This document shows, in pieces, positions 1-8,065 of a DNA stretch of 46,814 nucleotides. The position numbers were made by a program, and so were the translations under genes. Each line of letters opens with the position of its first letter. The stretch's first letter is position 1. The notes under the pieces are model-generated. The model made no database searches, was not told where the DNA came from, and saw only the letters and a list, made by a program, of their open reading frames with translations. Source of the DNA: VGJV01 sp964646415 (GTDB lineage: Bacteria; Patescibacteriota; Minisyncoccia; UBA6257; 2-01-FULL-56-20); assembly GCA_964646415.1 (NCBI GenBank), contig CAZYEL010000007.1:1-46814 (forward strand), read 5' to 3'.

Positions 1-64
1 CCCCGCTCGCAAAAGTCGCCGAAGTGTTTCCAAGGTCATGGGGATGAGAAGTCCCTCATTTATC

Positions 65-93
65 TTTCGGAACAAGAAGGGTTCGCGTACAAT
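65..93 (+). promoter_or_regulatory. Putative gpmI promoter (-10 TACAAT)
   Basis: A TACAAT hexamer at 88-93 lies 12 nt before the gpmI ATG; the sequence 17 nt further upstream (CTTTCG) is a poor -35. Transcription would start around 100, giving a nearly leaderless mRNA. The first 53 bases stay open in one plus-strand frame ending in TGA at 51-53, which could be the last codons of an upstream gene, but too little is present to tell. Confidence 0.45.
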
Positions 94-105
94 AAGGGAA
101 AGATC

Positions 106-1674
106 ATGACACAAAGTATTGTATTAGTGGTCCTCGACGGCTGGGGTATCGGCAGGAATGACGAATCGAACCCGATTTACGTTGCCCAACCCAAGACCAT
201 CGCGGCGCTTGCGGAGGAATTCCCCATAACAAGCCTCCAAGCATCCGGCATCGCGGTGGGGCTCCCGTGGGGCGAGGTCGGCAACAGCGAAGTGGGGCAT
301 CTCACGCTCGGCGCGGGAAAAACGCTCTATCAGTACTACCCAAAAATCACGATTGCGATACAAGATAAGAGCTTCTTCGAGAATGAAGCGCTCAAGAAAG
401 CGTGTGCGCATGCGAGGGAGAACGGCGGCACACTCCACCTCGCGGGACTCCTCACCAAGGCGAATGTGCACGCGGCGCTTGAACACGTGCGCGCGCTCCT
501 CGCGCTCGCAGAAAAGGAAAAGGTTCCCGCAAAGCTCCACATATGGGCGGACGGAAAAGACGACTCCCCGAAAACGCTTACGAAACTCCTCGCCGAACTT
601 CCCAGGGAGAAAATTGCGACGCTCACAGGACGGTACTATGCGATGGACCGCAACCAAAACTGGCAGCTTACCAAAGCCGCCTATGACCTCATGACGGCAG
701 ACCCGCCTGCCAGCGCCTCGAGCGCAGGCGGGTGGCGGGCAGGCGTGGGAACCGCCGCCACCGACCCCTTGCCTACAATAGAGGCAACCTACGCGAAGGG
801 GCTTTCCGAAGAGTACCTTCCCCCCATACGGCTTGACCCGGAGGGACACATCAAATCGAACGACTCGCTTATCTTCTGGAACTTCCGGAAAGACTCGGTG
901 CGGCAAATCGCCGAGGCGTTCGCAAAACCCGGTTTTGCGGCGTTTCCCCTGCGTGACCTCAAAAATCTTTTCGTCGTCACGATGACGCCGTACGAGAAAT
1001 CAATTCCCGCTCCCACGGCGTTTTTGCCCGACACCGTACGCGCGCCGCTCGGGAAAGTGCTCTCCGACTGCGGCAAAAACCAGCTCCGCGTGGCAGAGAA
1101 ATACAAATACGCCCACGTTACCTATTTCTTCAACGCCTACGAAGAGCAACCATTTAAAGGAGAGTACCGCGTGGTGGTGCCCTCGCTCTCCACCTCGAAA
1201 CCGGAGGAGCACCCCGAAATGCAAGCGGCTGCAATTACTGACCGCGTGATTGAGGCGCTCGCGAATCACTCGTTCGATTTCATTCTCGCGAACTATGCAA
1301 ACCCGGATACCATGGCCCACACCGCGAATTACGAAGCCTCGCTCGCCGCAGTCCGCGTGATAGACGCGGAGTTGGCGCGGCTCGTGAAGTCGCTGCCCGA
1401 AACAAGCACGCTCATTATCACGAGCGACCACGGCAATATCGAGCAGGTGTTAAATCCCACGACGGGACTCATGGAATCCCAGCACGATCCGAGTCCCGTT
1501 CCTTTTCACCTCATCAATGCGCAGTTTCGCGGCAGAAAGTTTGCGAACGCGAACTCGCTCGCCACGGAAACCATGGGTTCGCTCGCGGACGTCGCTCCCA
1601 CCATCCTTGAACTTTTCGGCATCCCTCAGCCCGAAGAGATGACCGGACGGAGCTTGCTTGAGGGGATTATTTAG
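106..1674 (+). CDS. gpmI: 2,3-bisphosphoglycerate-independent phosphoglycerate mutase
   Basis: Interconverts 3- and 2-phosphoglycerate in glycolysis; a cytoplasmic, metal-dependent member of the alkaline phosphatase superfamily. The 522 residues match the family length of about 510. Visible marks are the N-terminal metal motif VLDGWG (Asp11), GNSEVGH with the catalytic Ser61, NYANPDTMAHT near residue 400, and ITSDHGN near residue 440. Around residues 198-216 there is a Pro/Ala/Ser/Gly-rich stretch absent from ordinary iPGMs; it is encoded by a GC-rich inverted repeat (arms 702-709 and 725-732) and looks like an in-frame palindromic insertion. The stop codon TAG is the first three bases of a heptamer repeat tract (1672-1699). 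Start chosen for the canonical MTQSIVLVVLDGWG N-terminus. Identification is secure. Confidence 0.97.
   Translation: MTQSIVLVVLDGWGIGRNDESNPIYVAQPKTIAALAEEFPITSLQASGIAVGLPWGEVGNSEVGHLTLGAGKTLYQYYPKITIAIQDKSFFENEALKKACAHARENGGTLHLAGLLTKANVHAALEHVRALLALAEKEKVPAKLHIWADGKDDSPKTLTKLLAELPREKIATLTGRYYAMDRNQNWQLTKAAYDLMTADPPASASSAGGWRAGVGTAATDPLPTIEATYAKGLSEEYLPPIRLDPEGHIKSNDSLIFWNFRKDSVRQIAEAFAKPGFAAFPLRDLKNLFVVTMTPYEKSIPAPTAFLPDTVRAPLGKVLSDCGKNQLRVAEKYKYAHVTYFFNAYEEQPFKGEYRVVVPSLSTSKPEEHPEMQAAAITDRVIEALANHSFDFILANYANPDTMAHTANYEASLAAVRVIDAELARLVKSLPETSTLIITSDHGNIEQVLNPTTGLMESQHDPSPVPFHLINAQFRGRKFANANSLATETMGSLADVAPTILELFGIPQPEEMTGRSLLEGII
702..732. repeat. Palindromic insertion inside gpmI
   Basis: Arms CCCGCCTG and CAGGCGGG flank a 15-nt centre, followed by related GC-rich sequence to about 750. 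It is translated in frame as an extra loop of the enzyme just before the conserved IEATYAKG segment. Confidence 0.7.
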
Positions 1675-1699
1675 CCACTAGGACTTAGCCATTAGAACT
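1672..1699. repeat. Heptamer tandem repeat at gpmI stop codon
   Basis: Four consecutive 7-nt units, with TAGCCAC and TAGAACT as the outer ones. The tract begins with the gpmI stop codon and ends within the stop region of the minus-strand BNR gene. The same unit types occur at 4087-4135 (inverted) and at 10415-10491. Confidence 0.75.
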
Positions 1700-4044
1700 T
1701 AACGTACCGCCCCCTGCATCGATTCAAGGATGCTTTGGAGCGCCTCGGTAATATCGCCGAGCTGTCTGCTTACAGGAGCGGCGGGAAGAAGCGGCTTTGA
1801 GGGAATGGTCACGGTGCCCGGCTGCTGGCGGGCGCGCTTCACCGCATCAATCTGTTCACGGAGTGCGTCGCGCTGCTTCCGCAGTTCCTCCACGCGTTTG
1901 CGAAGCGCGTCGATCATAGATTGTGTGATAGGGGTCTTAGTTGCCCGCGACGGACCGGAGGCTGTCACTTCTTTCCCCGTTGTTTTGCTGATTTCGGAGC
2001 GGGTGATAATTGGCTGCATTCTGCTCGCTAAAAGCTTTTCCTTCAAGATTACTGCATTTCCTGACCCTAAAGTACCTATAAGTATTTTGTCTGTAAGAGG
2101 TATGATTTGATTCACATCTTCCGCCTGCAGTCCTTTTACAAACTTTATCCAAGAGTCTCCGTTATTTGTACTGTTAAAAAATCCTTTTGTGGTGCCGACA
2201 TAAACCACATCCCGCCTTTGAGAGTCATAGACAATGGTGTTTATATCATTACTACCCGCAACAGATGGTAACGATGTGATTTCTTTCATTGCCCCATTCA
2301 CGACGCTAAATAGTTTCCCCGCACCTCCTAGCATTATTTCCTTTGAATCAAAGGGATTAAGGGACGACACATCCGCGAAAACACCTTGTGGAATATCAAA
2401 ATACTTTACCCAGCCAGCGCCCCCATCTTTACTTTCGTAAATAATGCGAGGGGGATAGCCATCAAGGACAAAAAGGTGCCTCTCGTCGCGAGGATCAACT
2501 AAAATCTTAAATGCCACACTGAAGGGCGTTTCATATTCTTTTGTGTCGAGTTTGCTTGCATCATTTGTCAGCAAAAAACTGAATAAGCGATACTTATCTC
2601 CGTCACGATAAATCACATAGGATCGATAAGGGAAGCCTTCCTGAACTGCTATCAAATTTTTAGAACTCGCTTTGCCCTCGAGGTTGTAAACGGGTTTCGG
2701 AAGTCTGCTTATTATCTCCTGCGGAATATCTAAGAACTTGAGCGTAAAGGACGGCGAAATCATCGTGGGGTCAGTAACAAGATACGCTGCATCATTTGCG
2801 GGAGCGGAAAAAAACTTATCAGCTTCCCACCCGCCGTGAAGTTGCCAAGTGATCCCGCAATCGTCAGAAATGCTTCGAGCGTGGTCGTGGACTGTGGTAA
2901 AAATAATGTTTTTGCTCTCGATGGCGGCAAGCGACATAACAGGTGTGTTGAAAACATTACGCCAATCGGGATTTACTGTAAGACCACTGTTCCTGGGATT
3001 TAAGTCGGTATTTAACTCTCCTATGCCATTGTCATTGGCAATCACAAAATTATGATTATCGAGAGGGTAAATATACCGCACATCCCAAAATGTTTGCCCA
3101 GCTAATATGGTGTTGCCAGCAAAAGATGAATCGTACCATGAGCCAACTACTTTATTGGGTAATAAAATAAAAGATCACACAACTGTTTTGCCTTTATCCC
3201 TTGAGACAATATAGTCCGATGCCCCTCCCGGAGTGATGAGTACGCCATTTGCATAGGCAACTGAATTTTTGCCGTTTGAATACAGCCCTCCGATTAACTT
3301 AATAAAAATCTCTTCTTTTGCATCTTTTTTATAGAGCGCATCGTTTGTCTTTACATAAATACCACCTTCCTCGTCTTCTGTTATGGAAAGTGTACTTTTA
3401 TCAAATATCTTCGTCCAAGTAATTCCTCCATCGGTGCTCTGTGCAATGCCGCTACCGCCCCCTACTAAGATAGACCCTTTCTGCGTGACAAACAGTGCGG
3501 AGTTGGCACCTCCCTGGTTTGAAGATGGGAGAAGTATCCATTGTTTTCCCTCTTGAGAAACAAGCAAGCCCTTATCCATGTTAAGCGCCAGGATATTGCG
3601 GTGCTGCGGGTCGTAGCCAAGCGCAGTAAAAATATCCGACGCCTGGGCCTTGAGTACGTTCTTCCACCTATCTCCTTCGAGGACAAAGATGCCGTCTGCG
3701 CTTGTTGCGGCAAAAAGCGTCCCATTTATCAATTTTAATTCTTGTATACGAGATAGTATTTGGTTGTCTGTAGTGTAACTGTAATATTGCCAACTTTTTC
3801 CTCGATCAAGGCTCCTATATATGCCACCATATGCAGAGCCCAAATAGTATATTTTTTTATCTGCGCTCTGTTCAAATGTTTCCACTCGACCTCCAGAGGG
3901 TCCGAGCAGTAACCATCCATCAGTAGTTTTAAGTTCTGTGTCGCGGTTACTGCAAACACCCGATGATGCTGAAACACCTGGCGCCATGCCCATAACAAGT
4001 ACAATAGCGGCAGTAAACCCTATAAGTCCCACAACGCGCTTCAT
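1699..4044 (-). pseudogene. Secreted BNR/sortilin-like repeat protein, interrupted by an in-frame TGA
   Basis: Two open frames, 4044-3178 and 3081-1699, lie in the same reading frame and are separated by one TGA at 3177-3175 plus 31 open codons; read through, they give a single protein of about 780 residues. The first part has a signal peptide (hydrophobic residues 5-22) and Asp-box/BNR motifs such as SLDRGKSW, STDGGITW and SRDKGKT; the second has SDDCGITW, SKDGGAGW and STNNGDSW and ends in a coiled coil (about residues 690-735) with a Pro-rich stretch. Such proteins form beta-propellers outside the cell; the ligand is unknown. TGA is a true stop elsewhere here (argS, rpmI), so this is a nonsense mutation, readthrough, or a sequencing error. 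The downstream half could only start at a GTG (3081). Heptamer repeats bracket the gene on both sides. Confidence 0.8.
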
Positions 4045-4086
4045 GGGGTAATTATAGCAAACCCGTGATTTGAAGTATTTCCCTTA

Positions 4087-4135
4087 ATTCCTTATTCTTA
4101 CTCTATAAATTCCTAATCCCTAATGGCTATAATCC
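4087..4135. repeat. Heptamer tandem repeat upstream of holin-like gene
   Basis: Seven 7-nt units in phase, including ATTCCTT, AATCCCT and AATGGCT. The last unit provides a TATAAT-like -10 (4128-4133). Units are the reverse complement of those after gpmI, so the BNR gene sits between inverted copies. Confidence 0.7.
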
Positions 4136-4157
4136 GCCGATTGGCGGACTGATAACT

Positions 4158-4514
4158 ATGAAATGGCTCTCCCACATCGTTGCACTCATCATCGTGAACA
4201 TGATTGCACTCTTCGCGGCGGCGACGTACATCCCCGGCTTCCGGCTCACGACCGACTTCGTGACGCTTCTTGAAGTCGCGGCGATTTTGACCCTCCTCAC
4301 CGTCCTTGTGCAACCGGTTTTGAAACTCATTTTCGGTCCCATCATCGTCCTCACGCTGGGGCTTGGCATCATCATCGTGCACGCGCTTGTCCTCGTAATT
4401 CTTGACAGTCTCTCGAAAAGTCTTACGATTGAGAACGTCGAAGCGCTTGTGTATGCAACGCTCCTCATCGGCATCATGAACGCCATTGCAAGCGCCGCAT
4501 TCAAAAACACATGA
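4158..4514 (+). CDS. Phage holin family 4 (superfamily IV) membrane protein
   Basis: A 118-residue protein with four predicted membrane helices (about residues 6-24, 32-52, 58-80 and 92-112), matching the small mycobacterial/phage holin 4_2 family of inner-membrane proteins. Function in free-living bacteria is not established, and no phage genes surround it. A short leader hairpin (arms TCCGCC and GGCGGA, 4133-4148) lies 10 nt before the ATG. The stop codon overlaps the next start as ATGA (4511-4514); without the inserted GIY-YIG element the same ATGA would join this gene directly to secG, so the original pair was translationally coupled. Confidence 0.8.
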   Translation: MKWLSHIVALIIVNMIALFAAATYIPGFRLTTDFVTLLEVAAILTLLTVLVQPVLKLIFGPIIVLTLGLGIIIVHALVLVILDSLSKSLTIENVEALVYATLLIGIMNAIASAAFKNT

Positions 4515-4797
4515 GTCCCGTTAGAGCCAGTCAATTTTACTATACCTATGTCCTGCAAAGTAAAAAGAATAAATTGTGGTATACAGGGTTTACCGCTGAT
4601 ATACGGAAACGCTTTAAGGAGCACAATGCCAATTTTGTTGGTTGGACAAAAAATCGAGGCCCTTTCGAACTTATCTCTACTGCGAAATGTGCAAAAATAT
4701 GACTGATGCAAGGTCGCGAGAAAAATATCTTAAATCGGGCATGGGTAAGCGCTACCTCAAAAATCGTCTAAAGCGTTTCCTGGCTCTAACGGGATGA
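4511..4797 (+). pseudogene. GIY-YIG endonuclease domain protein, one-base frameshift
   Basis: The N-terminal frame carries the GIY-YIG core (YYTYVLQSKK, then LWYTGFTADIRKRFKEHN) and stops at 4702. Moving to the frame with codons at 4678 (TAC TGC GAA ATG) restores the expected C-terminus: a SREKYLKSGMGKRYLKNRLK stretch ending in TGA at 4795-4797. The break is a single-base loss near 4670-4680. The intact family is about 90-95 residues, a small stand-alone nuclease domain common in CPR genomes. Start ATG is the ATGA of the preceding gene; the stop TGA overlaps the secG start. The gene fills an element with perfect terminal inverted repeats. Sequencing error is an alternative to genuine decay. 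Confidence 0.85.
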
Positions 4798-4798
4798 G
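4512..4798. mobile_element. GIY-YIG element with 15-bp inverted ends and TGAG target duplication
   Basis: Left end TCCCGTTAGAGCCAG at 4516-4530 is perfectly inverted at 4780-4794. Immediately outside are TGAG at 4512-4515 and TGAG at 4795-4798, a 4-bp direct duplication. The element body is 279 bp. Excision in silico restores the holin-like stop and secG start as one ATGAG junction. A relative lies at 37611-37718. Confidence 0.8.
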
Positions 4799-5006
4799 AA
4801 TCATATCTCTTATCCAGGTGCTCGTGTCCATCGGCATCGTCGCGCTCATTCTTCTTCAAGAGCGTTCAAGCGGTTTTTCGACGCTCCTCGGGGGAGAAAG
4901 CTCGGTATACCAAACGCGACGCGGCATCGAGAAGGGGGCGTTTTATGCCACTGTCGGGCTGTGCGTGGTCTTCGTCGGACTCGCGGTGTACCAGCTCTTC
5001 AACTAG
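4794..5006 (+). CDS. secG: Preprotein translocase subunit SecG
   Basis: Small subunit of the SecYEG channel in the cytoplasmic membrane, assisting SecA-driven export. The 70 residues show the family plan: an N-terminal membrane helix (residues 4-20), the conserved loop LLQERSSGFSTLLGG with the invariant Gln and Gly-rich segment, and a second helix (about 49-68). The ATG overlaps the stop codon of the mobile GIY-YIG gene (ATGA), so expression probably relies on translation coupling across the insertion. Confidence 0.93.
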   Translation: MRIISLIQVLVSIGIVALILLQERSSGFSTLLGGESSVYQTRRGIEKGAFYATVGLCVVFVGLAVYQLFN

Positions 5007-5060
5007 AAACGCGATGCGAATATACTAATGCATGCTAATGATACGGATAGGGAGTCCTGA

Positions 5061-5090
5061 TTCGTATAATTAGTACCCATTCGTATATTT
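5061..5090 (+). promoter_or_regulatory. TTCGTATA repeats / putative promoter before binding protein
   Basis: TTCGTATAAT at 5061-5070 and TTCGTATA at 5080-5087 are spaced 19 bp apart. The first is identical to the left arm of the palindrome in front of the TrmB gene at 24830-24851, so both may be sites of one regulator; each also contains a TATAAT/TATATT-like -10. Confidence 0.4.
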
Positions 5091-5103
5091 GCACCGTTAA
5101 TTA

Positions 5104-6762
5104 ATGTTTGCTTTGCTCAAAAAAGCAATCAGTTCGCTTTCGCGGAAAGAGCGCCTTATCTTTTTCCTCGCAATCGCAAGCGGGGTCATGAGCACGGCGG
5201 CCTTGGGCGCGGTGACGCTTGAGCGCGCGACCACGGCGGTTCCCGCCCACGGCGGCGACTATGCCGAGGGAGTGGTTGGCCAACCTTCGTACATAAACCC
5301 GGTCCTCGCCGCGACGGACACCGACAAAAGCCTCGTTCGCCTTATTTTCAGCAACATTCTTTCCCTTGCCGAAAAAGCGGAGGCGTCCGACGACCATCGC
5401 ATATGGGACATCCGGCTCAAGGAGAATCTCGCCTGGCACGACGGGGAAAAACTCACGAGCGACGACGTACTTTTCACTATCCAGAAAATACAAGACCCCG
5501 AGAGCCGGTCGCCCTTGGCACTTTCATGGCAGGGAATCACCGCGCGGCGGGTGAGCGAGCTCGAACTGAACATTTATCTCCCAAGCCCCTATTCGTTCTT
5601 TGAGAATAACCTGAAAAATCTCTACATTCTCCCCAAGCACCTTTTTGCGGACACTCCTTCGGCAAACTGGCGGCTCTCGGAACATAATTTGAAACCGGTC
5701 GGCTCGGGACCATACCGATTCGGCTCTTACGCGCAGCGACCCGACGGCTTTATCGAAACGTACCGCCTGCGCGCATGGACTCCCTCGACCGGCGGAACTC
5801 CGGGCAGCACGCCCAACATTGCAGTGTTTGACATGCGATTCTTTCGCAATGCCGAAGACGCACTCAAGTCTTTTAATGCCGGCCGCATAGACGGATTCGG
5901 CGGCGGGGATGCCATGCTTCTCCAGGGCATCCGGCGTCCCTACGCGCTCTATATGTTCACTCTGCCGAGTTACTACGCCGCGTTCCTGAATCCCTCCCAT
6001 AATCCGGTGCTGCAAGACCCCGCCGTGCGCACGGCACTTGCGCAGGCGGTTGACCGCAATGCGCTCATAGAACGTGTGCTCGGCGGTTATGGCGCTCCCG
6101 AAGAAGGGCCGGCTCCGGGACATGCCGCTACCCGCACCGCATCGTCGACTCCCCTCCTGTCCGACCTCAAGGCCATGCTGGATATCGCCGGATGGAAAGA
6201 AAGCACTTCCACCGCCACCCGGGTAAAAACGCAGGGCAAAGCGAGCACCACGCTCGAAGCAACGCTCGTTGTCCCGGAGGTTCCTTTTCTCGTCGCCACC
6301 GCCGAGGCTCTCCGCGACGCATGGACGCCGCTGGGAATGAAGATCACACTTGCGCCCATGCACCCCGAAGACATCCTTGGCTCGGTAATCAAAAACCGCG
6401 ACTACGACATACTGCTCTTCGGGAACACCCTGAACCCTCCCGAAGACCTTTTCCCCTTCTGGCATTCATCACAGCGGTTTTCCCCCGGCTTGAACATCAG
6501 CCTCATGAACGATAAAAAAGTGGATTCGCTCACGGAAACAATCCGCGAGGAAACCAATCCCGACAAACGCGCAAAAGGGCTGGACGAACTCGCTACGTTT
6601 ATCCAAAAAAGAGCCCCGGCGGTATTCCTCTATTCCCCGCACTACCTCTTTGTCGCCGCGAAAAATGTGGGCGGCGTGGAATCGGGAAACATAGAAAATC
6701 CTCCGGAGCGTTTTGCAAACGTGGCATCGTGGTACGTGAAAACCGCGCGGGTGCTGAAATAA
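5104..6762 (+). CDS. Extracellular solute-binding protein family 5 (peptide/nickel type)
   Basis: A 552-residue OppA/DppA-like protein. Residues 16-38 form a membrane anchor or uncleaved signal (no lipobox Cys). The family-5 signature region follows: SYINPVLA, WDIRLKENLAWHDGEKLTSDDVLFT, GSGPYRFGSY, and a C-terminal segment with FWHSSQRFSPGLN. It would bind peptides or similar nutrients outside the membrane. No ABC permease or ATPase genes lie nearby, so it works with distant partners or acts alone. The preceding intergenic region has TTCGTATA half-sites shared with a TrmB-gene palindrome. The next gene starts 44 bp downstream. Confidence 0.9.
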   Translation: MFALLKKAISSLSRKERLIFFLAIASGVMSTAALGAVTLERATTAVPAHGGDYAEGVVGQPSYINPVLAATDTDKSLVRLIFSNILSLAEKAEASDDHRIWDIRLKENLAWHDGEKLTSDDVLFTIQKIQDPESRSPLALSWQGITARRVSELELNIYLPSPYSFFENNLKNLYILPKHLFADTPSANWRLSEHNLKPVGSGPYRFGSYAQRPDGFIETYRLRAWTPSTGGTPGSTPNIAVFDMRFFRNAEDALKSFNAGRIDGFGGGDAMLLQGIRRPYALYMFTLPSYYAAFLNPSHNPVLQDPAVRTALAQAVDRNALIERVLGGYGAPEEGPAPGHAATRTASSTPLLSDLKAMLDIAGWKESTSTATRVKTQGKASTTLEATLVVPEVPFLVATAEALRDAWTPLGMKITLAPMHPEDILGSVIKNRDYDILLFGNTLNPPEDLFPFWHSSQRFSPGLNISLMNDKKVDSLTETIREETNPDKRAKGLDELATFIQKRAPAVFLYSPHYLFVAAKNVGGVESGNIENPPERFANVASWYVKTARVLK

Positions 6763-6806
6763 GGTTTTGGGACAACCGATAAATTCGTTGTAATATACAT
6801 TTACCG

Positions 6807-7445
6807 ATGCGCGAACTCGACAAGGTCCTCGATGCGAACGAGAAAGTCTTTTGGGAAGGAACGCCTAGCTTCTGGCCGTTTCTCCTCGGCGGCTCTATTA
6901 TTACCACCATTTTCGGATTGTTTTGGATGGTATTTCTGATTCCCTTCATCGCAGTGGCAGTGTACGACATCATATTCGGTTCTCACATATTCGGATTCGG
7001 GATACTTCTTCTGCCGCATTTCTGGGTAGGAGTTGTGCTTGTAATAGGTATTCCGATTTACCAAATTCTCCTTTTCAAACATGTCCGGTACGCAATCACC
7101 GATAAAAGAGTGATACTGCAAAAAGGGGTGATCGGGCGCGACTTCGAGGTTGTTGATTTTGATCAGATCACAAACGCGGAAGTGAATGTGGGGCTCTTCG
7201 ATAAACTGTGCGGCGGCAAAAATACTGGAAGCATCTTGATTTCAACCGCGGGCTCCTTTACCTATGTCCGCCGAGGCGCCGTCCCAAAACCCTACACCAT
7301 GCGAAATATCGAGAATCCGTACGAGGTGTTTAAGTTCGTGAAAAAAGTTTCTCACGACGTGAAGACCGACATCCAGTATCCAAACAAACTCCGCCCGAAC
7401 GAGAACCCCGGGTATGGTACAAACTACGACCCGAATGCGAAGTAG
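6807..7445 (+). CDS. Membrane-anchored bacterial PH-domain protein (bPH2/YdbS-like)
   Basis: 212 residues: an N-terminal cytoplasmic stretch with the typical EKVFWEGTPSFWPF opening, two to three membrane helices (about 27-60 and 68-92), then a bacterial pleckstrin-homology domain beginning VRYAITDKRVILQKGVIGRDFEVVDF. The YAIT(D/N)KR(V/L) motif marks the family. A hydrophilic tail follows residue 185. Function of these proteins is not settled; they are usually thought to act at the membrane. A TATACAT -10-like sequence precedes the ATG by about 6 nt, again suggesting a leaderless message. Confidence 0.85.
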   Translation: MRELDKVLDANEKVFWEGTPSFWPFLLGGSIITTIFGLFWMVFLIPFIAVAVYDIIFGSHIFGFGILLLPHFWVGVVLVIGIPIYQILLFKHVRYAITDKRVILQKGVIGRDFEVVDFDQITNAEVNVGLFDKLCGGKNTGSILISTAGSFTYVRRGAVPKPYTMRNIENPYEVFKFVKKVSHDVKTDIQYPNKLRPNENPGYGTNYDPNAK

Positions 7446-7458
7446 CCCTCGGTGTAAG

Positions 7459-7487
7459 TTGACATGCGGATAGAAACAGGGTATGCT
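7459..7487 (+). promoter_or_regulatory. Promoter upstream of tRNA-Leu
   Basis: Consensus -35 TTGACA (7459-7464), 17-nt spacer, -10 TATGCT (7482-7487). It would start a transcript near 7494, about 100 nt before the tRNA, which reads into the downstream genes. Confidence 0.6.
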
Positions 7488-7591
7488 TCTCCCCTACATC
7501 GTAATTCCTCCTTTTCTGTTTAGGGAATAGCTTTTTCAGAATACCCCTCGCCAAATGCAGCGCGCGCTGGCAGAATAGTAGTGTTCGTTCT

Positions 7592-7673
7592 GGGTGCGTG
7601 GCGGAACTGGCATACGCGTACGCTTCAGGAGCGTATGGGGCAACCCATGAGGGTTCAAATCCCTCCGCACCCA
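7592..7673 (+). tRNA. tRNA-Leu (anticodon CAG)
   Basis: Class II tRNA with acceptor stem GGGTGCG/CGCACCC, an anticodon stem TACGC/GCGTA enclosing loop TTCAGGA (anticodon CAG, decodes CUG), a long variable arm (TGGG/CCCA) and T arm GAGGG-TTCAAAT-CCCTC. The 3' CCA is not encoded (CAC follows the discriminator A), so a CCA-adding enzyme is required. Confidence 0.93.
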
Positions 7674-7693
7674 CACAAAAAAACTTTGGATAT

Positions 7694-8065
7694 ATGGGAA
7701 GTCTTATAGAGATAAACGATACGCTGCAGCTCACGAACGCGCAGGGATTCCCCCGCGAGCTTAAGCTGGAGCGGCACACCAAGAAACCTTACACAGCGGA
7801 GAACTTCAACAAAAAAGTATTTACATTCACCGATAAACCCGGCATCAGAATCTACCAAGCACCGCCCGTGAGAAATTTTCTTGCGGAAAACCGGGGCGGC
7901 AAATGGATTTACTGGGGGTTGGTCCACATCCTTGAGGTGCACCATGATTACGCCCGCAAATCCACTTCCGGCAAGTTCAAAATAATTTCCATATATACTC
8001 CCGACGAGATGAAAAAAACGCATGAACTTATGGACAGAAACAAGAAAACGCAATTCTTTTCTTAA
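7694..8065 (+). CDS. Conserved-looking hypothetical protein upstream of csaA
   Basis: 123 residues, not recognised. The open frame runs back through the tRNA, but the first start after it is the ATG at 7694 (MGSLIEINDTLQL). Soluble, mixed alpha/beta composition, no membrane segment or signal; a central RGGKWIYWGLVHILEVHHD stretch rich in aromatics and His, and a basic C-terminus. Its TAA overlaps the csaA ATG (TAATG), so the two are translationally coupled and presumably co-transcribed with the tRNA. Confidence 0.75.
   Translation: MGSLIEINDTLQLTNAQGFPRELKLERHTKKPYTAENFNKKVFTFTDKPGIRIYQAPPVRNFLAENRGGKWIYWGLVHILEVHHDYARKSTSGKFKIISIYTPDEMKKTHELMDRNKKTQFFS

Noticed and set aside
124..906. 260-codon minus-strand open frame opposite gpmI
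   Set aside because: Shadow of a well-supported gene; composition matches antisense of GC-rich codons and it has no family motif.
3175..3177. Recoded TGA (Gly or Trp code) as in some CPR lineages
   Set aside because: argS, rpmI, the holin-like gene and others end in TGA at the expected family lengths, and no other gene here has internal TGA codons.
5524..6465. 313-codon minus-strand frame opposite the family-5 binding protein
   Set aside because: Antisense by-product of the real gene; Arg/Gly-rich and without recognisable domain.
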